The notes under the pieces are model-generated. The model was not told the DNA's origin. It searched no databases and worked only from the letters and a program-made list of their open reading frames with translations. Shown here in pieces: positions 15,704 to 23,581 of a DNA stretch of 64,000 nucleotides. Within the stretch, counting starts at the first letter, position 1. Every line of letters begins with the position of its first letter. The DNA lies in contig NZ_JBEBMF010000004.1 in NCBI RefSeq assembly GCF_040081925.1, forward strand, positions 62,001 through 126,000, read 5' to 3'. The position numbers and the translations under genes were made by a program. This stretch comes from Mesorhizobium_K quangtriensis. GTDB taxonomy: Bacteria; Pseudomonadota; Alphaproteobacteria; Rhizobiales; Rhizobiaceae.

Positions 15704-16829
15704 CGTAGGATCGGAGCGGCTCGAAGCCGTTGAACGCGACAGCCGAGTAGGTCGTGGTGTACGCGCCCGTCCCCTCGATCAGCACCTCGTCGCCGATGGT
15801 CAACGACAGAGGCAGCGGGTACGGCGTCTTTTCGTACATCACGTCGGCCGAGTCGCAGGTCGGGCCGGCGAGCACGCACGGCGCAACCTCGCCGCCGTCG
15901 CGCGGCGTGACGATCGGATAGCGGATCGCCTCGTCCATCGTCTCGGCCAGACCGCCAAACTTCCCGATGTCGAGATAGACCCAGCGCACATTGTCGTTAT
16001 CGGCCTTCTTGGAGATGAGGACGACTTCCGACTTGATGACGCCTGCGTTGCCGACCATGCCGCGGCCCGGCTCGATGATGGTTTCCGGAATCTGGTTGCC
16101 GAAGTGCTTGCGAAGAGCGCCGAAGATGGCCTGGCCATAGGCCTGCGCGACCGGCACGTCCTTCAGGTAGCGCGTCGGGAAACCGCCGCCCATGTTGACC
16201 ATTTTCAAGACGATGCCTTCCTCGGCAAGCGTCGCGAACACCTTCTTCGCGTCGCCGAGCGCGCGGTCCCATGCGGTCAGGTCGCACTGCTGCGAGCCGA
16301 CGTGGAAGGACACGCCATAAGCGTCAAGGCCGAAGGCCTTGGCGTGACGCAGCACGTCGACCGCCATCGCGGGCACGCAGCCGAACTTGCGCGACAGCGG
16401 CCACTCTGCGCCCTCGCCATCGGTTAGCACGCGGCAAAATACCCGGCTGCCGGGAGCGGCGCGCGCCACCTTCTCGACCTCTTCCACGCAGTCCACTGCG
16501 AAGAGGCGGATGCCGAGCTGGAAGGCGCGCGCGATGTCGCGCTCCTTCTTGATGGTGTTGCCGAAGGAAATGCGGTCCGCGGTCGCTCCCGCGTCCAACG
16601 CCATCTCGACTTCGGCAACGGACGCGGTGTCGAAGGACGAGCCCATCGAAGCGAGCAGGCGCAGGATTTCCGGCGCAGGGTTCGCTTTCACCGCGTAGTA
16701 AATCCTGGAATCCGGCAAGGCCCTTTCGAAGGCACGGAAATTGTCGCGCACGACGTCAAGGTCCAGCACGAGACAAGGGCCGTTCGGGCGTCGGGTGGCG
16801 AGGAAGTCGAGGATACGCTGCGTTGCCAT
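15696..16829 (-). CDS. Ornithine (or ornithine/lysine) decarboxylase, alanine-racemase-fold type
   Basis: A 377-residue PLP enzyme of the eukaryotic-type ODC group (fold III). The PLP lysine is K48 in YYAVKANP; later HVGSQQCD, GGGFPTRY and EPGRGMVGNAG form the phosphate and substrate sites, and C325 in TCDSADV is the catalytic Cys donated across the dimer. It makes putrescine from ornithine. Its size and sequence resemble Odc2 of S. meliloti, and some relatives also accept lysine. The start ATG follows CGGAGAAGACC; in-frame sequence upstream belongs to the RNA leader. Homospermidine synthase, which uses its product, is also in the window. Confidence 0.9.
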   Translation of the reverse strand: MATQRILDFLATRRPNGPCLVLDLDVVRDNFRAFERALPDSRIYYAVKANPAPEILRLLASMGSSFDTASVAEVEMALDAGATADRISFGNTIKKERDIARAFQLGIRLFAVDCVEEVEKVARAAPGSRVFCRVLTDGEGAEWPLSRKFGCVPAMAVDVLRHAKAFGLDAYGVSFHVGSQQCDLTAWDRALGDAKKVFATLAEEGIVLKMVNMGGGFPTRYLKDVPVAQAYGQAIFGALRKHFGNQIPETIIEPGRGMVGNAGVIKSEVVLISKKADNDNVRWVYLDIGKFGGLAETMDEAIRYPIVTPRDGGEVAPCVLAGPTCDSADVMYEKTPYPLPLSLTIGDEVLIEGTGAYTTTYSAVAFNGFEPLRSYVI

Positions 16830-17258
16830 GGTCTTCTCCGTGCACGCCCAGACGTGCTCAAGCTTGCAGGCACGCGCGCCAATGGGCGACACGCGCTTGC
16901 GGGTCAAACAAAGGCGGGACGACCATCCATGGAACCAGCCGGTGGAGACCCCGGAACCATGAAACACCGTCTCGCGGCGATGGAACTCGACCAGCCCGGT
17001 CAAATTCCGCTTTGTCTGCCTTGGCTTGGAGGGAGAACCCTACCGCACTGCCGGCAATGAAGGTGTGCCTCTTCAGTAACCCCGGTCTTTGGACGACCGG
17101 AAGAGAACCAGAAAGGCCCGCACCGTCGTTGCTTCAAGGTGTCCTCGGATGTGAGGTTGGCCACTCATCCGACCGGAGGGGTTAGCTCCGGATACCTTAC
17201 CGATTTCCTCGCCATTCGAGGGACCGGCGGACACCCACAGGCACGTGCGACTTTGGGC
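16830..17258 (-). ncRNA. speF-type leader RNA upstream of ornithine decarboxylase
   Basis: The roughly 430-nt region before the decarboxylase contains the strongly conserved block I recognise as the alphaproteobacterial speF motif (Rfam class first reported by comparative genomics upstream of ornithine decarboxylase genes). Visible structure includes CCGGTC/GACCGG (17082-17100), enclosed by CTCTTC/GAAGAG (17069-17105), and a GCACG/CGTGC hairpin (16842-16857) just before the ribosome site GGAGAAG. The conserved block overlaps a short ORF, listed separately. A polyamine or ornithine response is the natural hypothesis, but no ligand can be seen from sequence. Confidence 0.8.
17073..17168 (-). 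CDS. Candidate 31-residue leader peptide in the speF element
   Basis: An ATG-initiated ORF coincides with the most conserved part of the leader. It begins MSGQPHIRGHLEATT and ends LFRSSKDRGY before TGA; the stop codon sits inside the apical hairpin of the RNA. The PHIR tetrapeptide also occurs in enterobacterial SpeFL, where a His-Ile-Arg-Arg segment of the nascent chain captures ornithine in the ribosome tunnel. The start has only a weak ribosome site (GGTCGG). Translation is inferred, not shown; the conservation could be purely RNA structural. Confidence 0.4.
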   Translation of the reverse strand: MSGQPHIRGHLEATTVRAFLVLFRSSKDRGY

Positions 17259-17265
17259 AAGCGCG

Positions 17266-17294
17266 GATATAGAGATTCGTCCTGTCACAATCAA
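17266..17294 (-). promoter_or_regulatory. Candidate promoter of the odc leader transcript
   Basis: On the minus strand TTGATT and TATATC are separated by exactly 17 nt, a good housekeeping-type -35/-10 pair. Transcription would start near 17,259, giving a leader of about 430 nt before the decarboxylase start. Confidence 0.5.
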
Positions 17295-17330
17295 TGGATT
17301 TTTTGCAGAAATCGAAAGCCCGTACTGACC

Positions 17331-18107
17331 CTATGCCCACGGCACATTCTGCCAGATGACATAAGCGGCAACGGAAAGAACGAGCGTGGCAAAGACACGG
17401 TTCAGAACGTTTCGGGACTTCGCCAGGCGGGCCGCGAGAAGAGTCCCGGCGATACCGCCGGCAAGTCCTCCCGCGACGAATTCCATCGCGACGATCCAGT
17501 CGACGTTGCCCGCCCGCGCATAGTTTAGAGCCGTCGCAAGCCCGAATGTGCCGACGGCAAGCAGCGAGGAGCCGACAGCGCTAATCACCGGCATGCCCGT
17601 TGCAAAAACCAGCGCCGGGACGATGAGGAATCCGCCACCGATGCCGAAGAAACCGGAGGCTGCTCCGGTGACGAGCGCCATCGCGGCGGTCAACAGACAC
17701 ATCCGGCGATCGACAGGCCGTGGCGCGGAAACCGACGTCCTGATGGGACGCAACATCATCAAGCCGACACCCATCATGACCAGCCCGAAAAGAAAGAGCA
17801 GGTGCTGCCCATCGACCGCGAGACCAAGGCTCGAACCGACGATCGTGCCCAGCGTGCCGACGGCGGCGAAAATGGCCGCGCAGCGCCACCACACGTGCCC
17901 CTTGCGGGCATGCACGACGAGATTGGCATAGGCATTCACCGAGACGGCCAAAGCCCCGGTGCCGACGGCGACGTGCGGGCTCGACACGCCGACGACATAA
18001 AGCAGAAGCGGGGTGGCCAGGATCGAACCGCCGCCGCCAACGAGGCCGAGCATGAAGCCGACCGCGCTGCCGGAGCCGACCGCCGGTAGAAATTCGAGCA
18101 GACTCAC
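17331..18107 (-). CDS. TauE/SafE-family sulfite or sulfur-compound exporter
   Basis: A 258-residue membrane protein with about eight helices and the two internal TauE/SafE repeats (GFMLGLVGGGGSILATPLLL, about 17-36, and GAASGFFGIGGGFLIVPALV, about 147-166). TauE proteins move sulfite, sulfonates or related anions. It is the last gene of the bigR operon, where it would export sulfite produced by Blh. The start overlaps the preceding YeeE/YedE gene by four bases. Confidence 0.88.
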   Translation of the reverse strand: MSLLEFLPAVGSGSAVGFMLGLVGGGGSILATPLLLYVVGVSSPHVAVGTGALAVSVNAYANLVVHARKGHVWWRCAAIFAAVGTLGTIVGSSLGLAVDGQHLLFLFGLVMMGVGLMMLRPIRTSVSAPRPVDRRMCLLTAAMALVTGAASGFFGIGGGFLIVPALVFATGMPVISAVGSSLLAVGTFGLATALNYARAGNVDWIVAMEFVAGGLAGGIAGTLLAARLAKSRNVLNRVFATLVLSVAAYVIWQNVPWA

Positions 18108-18580
18108 TTCGTCCTCGCCATAAGACGATCGTGGAGCATCATGCCGGCCACCATTGACGCGACGAACAGGACAACTGGCGCCAATCCCATGGACAGCGCG
18201 GCAACCGCCGGGCCCGGGCAGAAGCCTGCCAGCCCCCAGCCAGCGCCGAAGATCGCCGAGCCGGCGAGCAGCCGGCCGTCGATACGATCAACCGCGGGGA
18301 CATGGAACGTCCGGTCGAGCAACGGCCGGCTGAAGCGGCGTTGCAACAGCACGCCGGGCATGGTGACGGCCACCGCGCCCCCAAGCACGAACATCAGGCT
18401 CGGATCCCAATGTCCGCTGGCGATGTCGAGGAACCCGATCACGCGCGCCGGATCGACCATGCCCGACAAGGAAAGACCGAAACCAAAGACGGCGCCGGCG
18501 ACAAGCGCGACCAACACGCGCGGCAGGGCGTGTATTGTGGAAGGGGTGCCGTGGTGGCCAATGGCGGTATGCTCGGTCAT
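18104..18580 (-). CDS. YeeE/YedE family membrane protein, C-terminal-half type
   Basis: A 158-residue membrane protein with about four helices and the YeeE/YedE signature (FGFGLSLSGMVDPARVIGFLD, then GAGWGLAGFCPGPA). The Cys in GFCPGPA is the conserved sulfur-relay Cys of this family, which imports thiosulfate or moves sulfane sulfur. It pairs with the next gene upstream, which carries the GSGCTSGHG half; together they equal one full-length YeeE. The start was taken at MTEHTAIGHHG inside a longer open frame, because this gives the four-base overlap with its partner. Confidence 0.88.
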   Translation of the reverse strand: MTEHTAIGHHGTPSTIHALPRVLVALVAGAVFGFGLSLSGMVDPARVIGFLDIASGHWDPSLMFVLGGAVAVTMPGVLLQRRFSRPLLDRTFHVPAVDRIDGRLLAGSAIFGAGWGLAGFCPGPAVAALSMGLAPVVLFVASMVAGMMLHDRLMARTK

Positions 18581-18984
18581 GACACCGCCCCGACCACGGT
18601 AGCCGTCGCAACGCCCGCCACCAGGAAAACGAGAGTCGCGGCAATAGAACGTTTCGAAAGGCGCGCCAGCCCGAGTATTCCGTGACCGGACGTGCACCCG
18701 GACCCCATGCGTGTGCCAAAGCCGACGAGAAGGCCGGCTACTATGATGGCAGGCCAAGAGGCCGCAATGGTGACCGCGGGAAAACTGCCGTAGGCCGCCG
18801 CGTAAAGTACCGGCCCAAGCAGCAGCCCGACGACAAAGGCAGCGTTCGCGGCAAGCTGGTGACCCGCCAGCAGGCGGCCGACAATGCTGCTTATGCCGGC
18901 GATCCGGCCATTGACGAGGAGCAGCAGCAAGGCGGACACGCCTAGCAACATGCCGCCGAGAAGAGAGGGCCAGTAAGGAGTCAT
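18577..18984 (-). CDS. YeeE/YedE family membrane protein, N-terminal-half type
   Basis: A 135-residue membrane protein with about four helices and the motif GFGTRMGSGCTSGHGILGLARLS (about 88-110), whose Cys is essential for thiosulfate/sulfur transfer in characterised YeeE. It and its downstream partner form the two-gene PmpA/PmpB-like arrangement seen in bigR operons of Agrobacterium and Xylella. Coupled by ATGA overlaps on both sides (with bigR and with the partner). Confidence 0.88.
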   Translation of the reverse strand: MTPYWPSLLGGMLLGVSALLLLLVNGRIAGISSIVGRLLAGHQLAANAAFVVGLLLGPVLYAAAYGSFPAVTIAASWPAIIVAGLLVGFGTRMGSGCTSGHGILGLARLSKRSIAATLVFLVAGVATATVVGAVS

Positions 18985-19310
18985 GATTCATCCTTGCAGA
19001 AGATGGAATAAAGGGCATCGATGAGCTGTGCCGCCTTCTTCTCGGTCAGGCGGTAGAATATCTGCTTGCCGTCGCGACGCGTCTCCACGACGCCCGCTTC
19101 GCGCAGGACCCCGAGTTGTTGCGACAGCGTCGGCTGATGGATATCCAGCCGCTCTTCTAGTGCGCCGACAGAGAATTCGCCTTCCGCCAGCGTACAGGCG
19201 AGCATCAGCCGGACGGGATGCGCGAGCGCTTTAAGCAGCGTCGCCACCTCCCCCGCACGGTCCTCCATCGCTGACACCGTAAGGGGAAGTTCTGCAAGCG
19301 AACTCACCAT
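18981..19310 (-). CDS. bigR: BigR/SqrR-type ArsR-family persulfide sensor
   Basis: A 109-residue ArsR winged helix (HPVRLMLACTLAEGEFSVGALEERL, then HQPTLSQQLGVLREAGVVETRRDGKQIFYRL). Two cysteines, C39 and C105, occupy the positions used in BigR and SqrR, where sulfide or persulfide makes a tetrasulfide bridge that releases the repressor. The metal-binding cysteines of true ArsR are absent. It sits inside the operon it probably controls, between blh and the YeeE pair. The start overlaps the end of blh by seven bases. Confidence 0.9.
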   Translation of the reverse strand: MVSSLAELPLTVSAMEDRAGEVATLLKALAHPVRLMLACTLAEGEFSVGALEERLDIHQPTLSQQLGVLREAGVVETRRDGKQIFYRLTEKKAAQLIDALYSIFCKDES

Positions 19311-20599
19311 GCCGCACCCTCCAGTGCATCGAGCGGAAACTTCAGGTAGCGCCGTCCATTCGCTTCGGGCTCTGGCAACCGGCCACCGCGCGTATTGATC
19401 TGGAGGGCGTGCAGGATGAGCTTTGGCATCGGCAACGTCTTGTCGCGCGCATCGCGCAAAGCGACGAAACGCTTCTCATCCATTCCGGCAAGATGCGGAT
19501 TGAGCCGCTTCTGCTCGCCGACAGTGCTTTCCCATTTGGGATTGCGTCCGCCGGGCTGATAGTCATGACCCGTAAAAACGCGCGTCTCATCCGGCAGAGA
19601 CAGGATTTCCTGGATCGACGCCCAGAGCACCTTCGCGCTGCCACCTGGAAAATCCGCACGCGCGGTCCCTGAATCGGGCATGAAGATCGTATCGTGCACG
19701 AAGACCGCATCGCCTATGACGTAGCTGATGGACGCCAAAGTATGACCCGGCGAGAAGAGCACGCGCGCTTTGACGGATCCGACCGTGAAAGTGTCGCCTG
19801 CTGAAAACAGCCGGTCCCACTGCGAACCATCCGTCCTGAGTTCAGGCCAGTTGTAAATGCCCTGCCACAGTTTCTGGACATCGACGACATGGCTGCCGAT
19901 GGCGGTTTTCGCGCCGGTCTTCTGCTTGAGATAATGTGCCGCCGAAAAGTGGTCGGCATGCGGATGCGTATCGAGAATCCACTCCACCGTCAGGCCTTCG
20001 GCTTCAATATAGTTCAAGATTGCATCGGCATTGCCCGTGCCCGTCGAGCCTGACTTCTCGTCGAAGTCGTAGACGGGATCGACAATCGCGCAGTGTTTCG
20101 TCGCGGGATCGGTCACGACATACTGGATGCTCCATGTCCGGGGGTCGAAGAACCCCTTGATCACGGGCGAGCGTTTCGCCTCGCGGTCAAGCCAGCGGAC
20201 GGCTCCGGTCAGGTCGAAGCCATGGCTCCGTCCGAAGGGCTCCACCTCGTCGCGCTTCATCCTGCCGTCCAGCACTTCGCCGATCGCATAAAGCGCAAGC
20301 GCGCGCATGCCGCTCTTGCAGTGCGCAAAGACTGGTCCTTTCGCGTCGCGAATGGTCTTCTGGAACGCCTGCACATCGGCTTCGGTGATGCCCGGGCCGG
20401 TGACCGGAACGAACACATAGTCGAGACCTGAGTCTTTTGCAGCCTGCCCTTCAACCTTGTTGCCAGGCTGCCCTGGTTCCTCGCCATCCGGCCGCGCATT
20501 CAGCAGGACCTTGTAGCCCTCCGCAGCCAATTGCCCGAACATTGCCGGATCTGGCTGGCCGGCGACTGTCAGCCGATCGCTTATCCTGGTGGCATTCAT
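19304..20599 (-). CDS. blh: Blh: sulfur dioxygenase (ETHE1-like) fused to a DUF442 phosphatase-like/rhodanese-like domain
   Basis: A 431-residue fusion. Residues about 1-115 are a DUF442 dual-specificity-phosphatase-like domain with the P-loop HCKSGMRA (C94). Residues about 145-380 are an ETHE1-type metallo-beta-lactamase fold with THPHADHF (H212, H214, D216, H217), FSPGHT and FTGHDYQPG. ETHE1 enzymes oxidise glutathione persulfide to sulfite. Blh heads bigR operons and detoxifies hydrogen sulfide. ATG at MNATRIS was chosen because GTGGAG lies 7 nt upstream. The operator-like palindrome lies about 20-45 bases before the start. Confidence 0.9.
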   Translation of the reverse strand: MNATRISDRLTVAGQPDPAMFGQLAAEGYKVLLNARPDGEEPGQPGNKVEGQAAKDSGLDYVFVPVTGPGITEADVQAFQKTIRDAKGPVFAHCKSGMRALALYAIGEVLDGRMKRDEVEPFGRSHGFDLTGAVRWLDREAKRSPVIKGFFDPRTWSIQYVVTDPATKHCAIVDPVYDFDEKSGSTGTGNADAILNYIEAEGLTVEWILDTHPHADHFSAAHYLKQKTGAKTAIGSHVVDVQKLWQGIYNWPELRTDGSQWDRLFSAGDTFTVGSVKARVLFSPGHTLASISYVIGDAVFVHDTIFMPDSGTARADFPGGSAKVLWASIQEILSLPDETRVFTGHDYQPGGRNPKWESTVGEQKRLNPHLAGMDEKRFVALRDARDKTLPMPKLILHALQINTRGGRLPEPEANGRRYLKFPLDALEGAAW

Positions 20600-20618
20600 C
20601 ACGGTGCTCCACGAAATC

Positions 20619-20645
20619 AATATACATTTTCATGTAACGTATATT
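20619..20645. promoter_or_regulatory. Candidate BigR operator
   Basis: An AT-rich perfect inverted repeat AATATAC/GTATATT (13-nt spacer) encloses a second one, TACAT/ATGTA (20623-20636). It lies between blh and the divergent amidase, directly upstream of the blh start. BigR/SqrR operators are AT-rich palindromes at this position, so this is the likely site; amidase could be co-regulated. Confidence 0.7.
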
Positions 20646-20721
20646 GAAGGCATTTCAAGAGGACTTGAAAACCATGCAGATGTCGAACAATGTTCCGATG
20701 ATCGTTTCGGGAAATTGAACG

Positions 20722-21930
20722 ATGAGTCTGCAAACGCGCGACCCGCTGAACGCCTTCCTCGACCATCCCGGGGTAGCGGTCGAAAGTGCGAAGGATGGCC
20801 CGCTCGCAGGACTAACCCTCGGCGTGAAGGACATCTTCGACGTCAAGGGCTACGTGTCCGGATGGGGCAACCCGGATCGCCACGCAGAAGCGCAGCCGGC
20901 CCTCACGACAGCGTCTGCTGTGCAGCGCCTGCTCGATACCGGCGCGCGTTTTATCGGAAAGACCCAGACGGAAGAACTCGCCTTCTCGATGATCGGGCAG
21001 AACGTGCACTTTCCGCATCCGGTCAATCCTGCCGCCCCCGACCGCATCACCGGCGGCTCGTCATCCGGTTCGGCCGCGGCGGTGGCAGGTGGGCTGGTCG
21101 ATATCGGAACGGGCTCCGACACAGGCGGATCAGTACGTGCCCCGGCGAGCTTCTGCGGATTGATAGGATTGCGTACTACCCACGGCCTGATCCCGCTGGA
21201 CCATACGATGCCGCTGGCTCCGTCGTTCGACACGTTCGGCTGGTTCGCGAAGGACATGGACACCTACGAGAAGGTAGGTCGGGCAGTGATCACGGAAACC
21301 GGCGCATCCCCGTTGGCCCCTCCAGACGGAAAGCCGCGCCTCATCTCCCTGCCGGCGCTGGACGAACTGCTGGCCGGACCTACCGAGGCGACAGCCTACA
21401 GCCGCATGCGACGCCGCGTCGAAAGCGTTCTCGGTCCAGTACGTGCAGCCAAGCAGCCACCCTTCGGAATCGACGAGCTCTACTGGGCGACGCGCAGGCT
21501 TCAGGCGCACGAGGCATGGGCGGCGCACGGCGAATGGATCTCCGTGCCTGGCAGGCGGATCGGCGCCTCAATCTACGAACGCTTCGCTTTCGGAAAAACA
21601 GTAAGTGCCCAAGAGGTAGCCACCGACACGCGCTTTCGGACAGCGTTCCGTGTCGCACTCGGCGAACTGCTTGGCGACGACGGGGTGCTGTTGTTGCCGA
21701 CGGTGCCCTGCGCCGCCCCGAGAAGTGCAAGTACACCCGAAGAAATGGGCGCTTTCCGCGAACAGGCGATCAGGCTGCTCTGCTGGTCCGGTCTCTCCGG
21801 ATTTCCCCAGATCAGCCTGCCCGTTGGCTTTGTCGACGGCGCGCCGTTCGGCCTCTCGCTGCTTGGGCCCGCAGGAAGCGATCTTGCGCTGATCAGGCTG
21901 GGGCGTCGGATTATCGAGACAGGAGCCTAG
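20722..21930 (+). CDS. Amidase signature family hydrolase
   Basis: A 402-residue amidase. The Ser-cisSer-Lys triad is visible: K36 in GVKDIFD, the Ser in GGSSSGSAAAV (about 112-114), and nucleophile S136 in SDTGGSVRAP. It is short relative to GatA (about 480), lacking part of the C-terminal region, like many plant-type and fungal-type small-amide amidases. Substrate unknown. It is divergent from the bigR operon and followed immediately by a LysR gene that may regulate it. The start lacks a strong ribosome site. Confidence 0.87.
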   Translation: MSLQTRDPLNAFLDHPGVAVESAKDGPLAGLTLGVKDIFDVKGYVSGWGNPDRHAEAQPALTTASAVQRLLDTGARFIGKTQTEELAFSMIGQNVHFPHPVNPAAPDRITGGSSSGSAAAVAGGLVDIGTGSDTGGSVRAPASFCGLIGLRTTHGLIPLDHTMPLAPSFDTFGWFAKDMDTYEKVGRAVITETGASPLAPPDGKPRLISLPALDELLAGPTEATAYSRMRRRVESVLGPVRAAKQPPFGIDELYWATRRLQAHEAWAAHGEWISVPGRRIGASIYERFAFGKTVSAQEVATDTRFRTAFRVALGELLGDDGVLLLPTVPCAAPRSASTPEEMGAFREQAIRLLCWSGLSGFPQISLPVGFVDGAPFGLSLLGPAGSDLALIRLGRRIIETGA

Positions 21931-21932
21931 CA

Positions 21933-22835
21933 ATGGATACGCTAACGCGCATGCGCGCCTTCATCGATGTGGTGGAAGCCGAAGGCTTTTCCGCTGCGGC
22001 GCGCAAGATCGGTCGCTCGAAGGCTCTGCTGTCGAAATATGTGCGCGAGTTGGAGGACGAACTCGGCGCGCTGTTGCTCAACCGCACGACACGGCAATTC
22101 TCCCTGACCGAAGCGGGACATACCTACTACAAGCGCGCTTCCGAGATCGTGCGCGAGGTCGACAGTCTCGCGGACGCCGTCCGGGAATCGTCGGGCGACG
22201 TGCGTGGCAGGATCAAGCTTTCGGCACCGAGAACCTTTGCCGACGCACCGATCGGGCAATCGCTTATCGACTTTGCGGTGGCGCACCCGGAGATCATTCT
22301 TGAAGTCAACCTCGACGACCGCTTTGTGGACCTTGTGGAAGAAGGTTTCGACCTCGCGGTGCGCATCACCCGACTGGAAAATTCGTCGCTGATCGCAAGA
22401 CGACTCCTGCCGTTCACCACGCGCATTTGCGCATCACCGGAAGCGATCGAAAAGTACGGTGCGCCCGAACGGCCGCAAGACCTGTCGAGCAGGCCGTGCG
22501 TGATAGACACCAACGGCCGCTGGCTCTCAAACTGGCCGTTCGTCGGTGAAAACGGCCAGATGTTTACGGTTTCCGTGACCGGCAGGATTGAGGTCAACAG
22601 CCCTATGGCGACGCGTGCCGCAGCGATTTCAGGTCTCGGCTGGGCGGTTTTGCCCGACTTTATCGCGGAACCCGATATTCAGAGCGGCCGTCTCGTGCCG
22701 GTGCTGGACAACTGGATTCCGAAAGGCGGCGGCATTTTCGCCGTCTATCCGCATCGAAGGTATTTGCCCGCGAAGGTCAGGGTGCTCGTGGATTTCCTCG
22801 TCCAGTGGTTCAAGAAAGCCGAGGGCGACCGGTGA
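21933..22835 (+). CDS. LysR-family transcriptional regulator
   Basis: A 300-residue regulator. The N-terminal winged helix (MDTLTRMRAFIDVVEAEGFSAAARKIGRSKALLSKYVREL) is followed by a substrate-binding domain (about 90-300). It belongs to the CrgA/AaeR-like group judging by KLSAPRTFADAPIGQSLIDFAVAHPEI. It starts two bases after the amidase stop with AGGAG ahead of the ATG, so it is probably co-transcribed. The frame is open far upstream only as an antisense-style high-GC shadow of the amidase. Confidence 0.9.
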   Translation: MDTLTRMRAFIDVVEAEGFSAAARKIGRSKALLSKYVRELEDELGALLLNRTTRQFSLTEAGHTYYKRASEIVREVDSLADAVRESSGDVRGRIKLSAPRTFADAPIGQSLIDFAVAHPEIILEVNLDDRFVDLVEEGFDLAVRITRLENSSLIARRLLPFTTRICASPEAIEKYGAPERPQDLSSRPCVIDTNGRWLSNWPFVGENGQMFTVSVTGRIEVNSPMATRAAAISGLGWAVLPDFIAEPDIQSGRLVPVLDNWIPKGGGIFAVYPHRRYLPAKVRVLVDFLVQWFKKAEGDR

Positions 22836-22916
22836 CAAATCGTGGCGGCGTCCCACTTTCGCCCGGATTGTGCTAACGTTACATCGCGAGGGAAAGACAA
22901 GGGACCACCGCTAGGA

Positions 22917-23564
22917 ATGCGCGTTTCCACGACAGTTTTGGGATTGGCCGCGCTGCTTGCCTCTATAGGGCCGGCGCATGTCCACCCGCATGTCTTCGCC
23001 GAGGCAAGGCTCGACGTCATCGTCAATCCTGACGGCACGGTGAAGTCGCTACGCCACCTCTGGCGCTTCGACGATCTCTTCTCTTCGACCGTGCTGGTCG
23101 AGTTCGACGCCAATGGCGACCTCAAGCTGGATGATTCGGAACTGCAGGAAGTATCCAAGACCGTCTACGACTCGCTGGCCGACTTCAACTACTTCCAAAT
23201 GGTGACGCTGGACGGCAAGGACGTGGCGATGAAGCCCCCGCCGCAACTGATGGCCAACTTCGAAAACGACCAGCTCATCATCATGTTCGAATCCGAGCCG
23301 AAGGAAGCCCTACCGCTGAAGGGCAAGGTGGATTTCGGCGTCTATGACCCGACGTTCTATACCGCCATTGAATATACCGACGACCAGAACATGGCTGTGA
23401 ACGGCATTCCGTCCGGCTGCACGCGCTCGGTTATCCGCCCCGATCCTGACGAAGCGATCGCGCAGAACCAGGCCTCGCTGACCGAGGAATTCTTCACCGA
23501 TCCGACCGGCACCGATCTCAGCAAGATCTTCGCAACGAGGTTGGAACTGACCTGCACGTCGTAA
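22917..23564 (+). CDS. DUF1007 periplasmic protein, partner of nickel/cobalt transporter
   Basis: A 215-residue exported protein. A signal peptide ends near AHVHP; the HPHVFAEARLDVIVNPDG segment is the DUF1007 signature and could bind metal through the His residues. An acidic segment (FDANGDLKLDDSELQEV, about 60-76) resembles a calcium EF-hand-like loop. DUF1007 genes nearly always lie next to NicO-type transporters, as here (18 bases apart). It probably delivers or senses the metal. The start follows TAGGA. Confidence 0.85.
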   Translation: MRVSTTVLGLAALLASIGPAHVHPHVFAEARLDVIVNPDGTVKSLRHLWRFDDLFSSTVLVEFDANGDLKLDDSELQEVSKTVYDSLADFNYFQMVTLDGKDVAMKPPPQLMANFENDQLIIMFESEPKEALPLKGKVDFGVYDPTFYTAIEYTDDQNMAVNGIPSGCTRSVIRPDPDEAIAQNQASLTEEFFTDPTGTDLSKIFATRLELTCTS

Positions 23565-23581
23565 GGCCGGGCGAAGCGGAC

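Noticed and set aside
18581..19018. Extension of the downstream YeeE/YedE gene through its partner gene
   Set aside because: It is the wrong-frame shadow of the partner; the partner has the GSGCTSGHG motif in its own frame.
20589..21932. Open frame running in another phase through the amidase gene into the LysR gene
   Set aside because: The LysR domain begins exactly at the ATG after AGGAG; the upstream translation has no family resemblance and overlaps the amidase.
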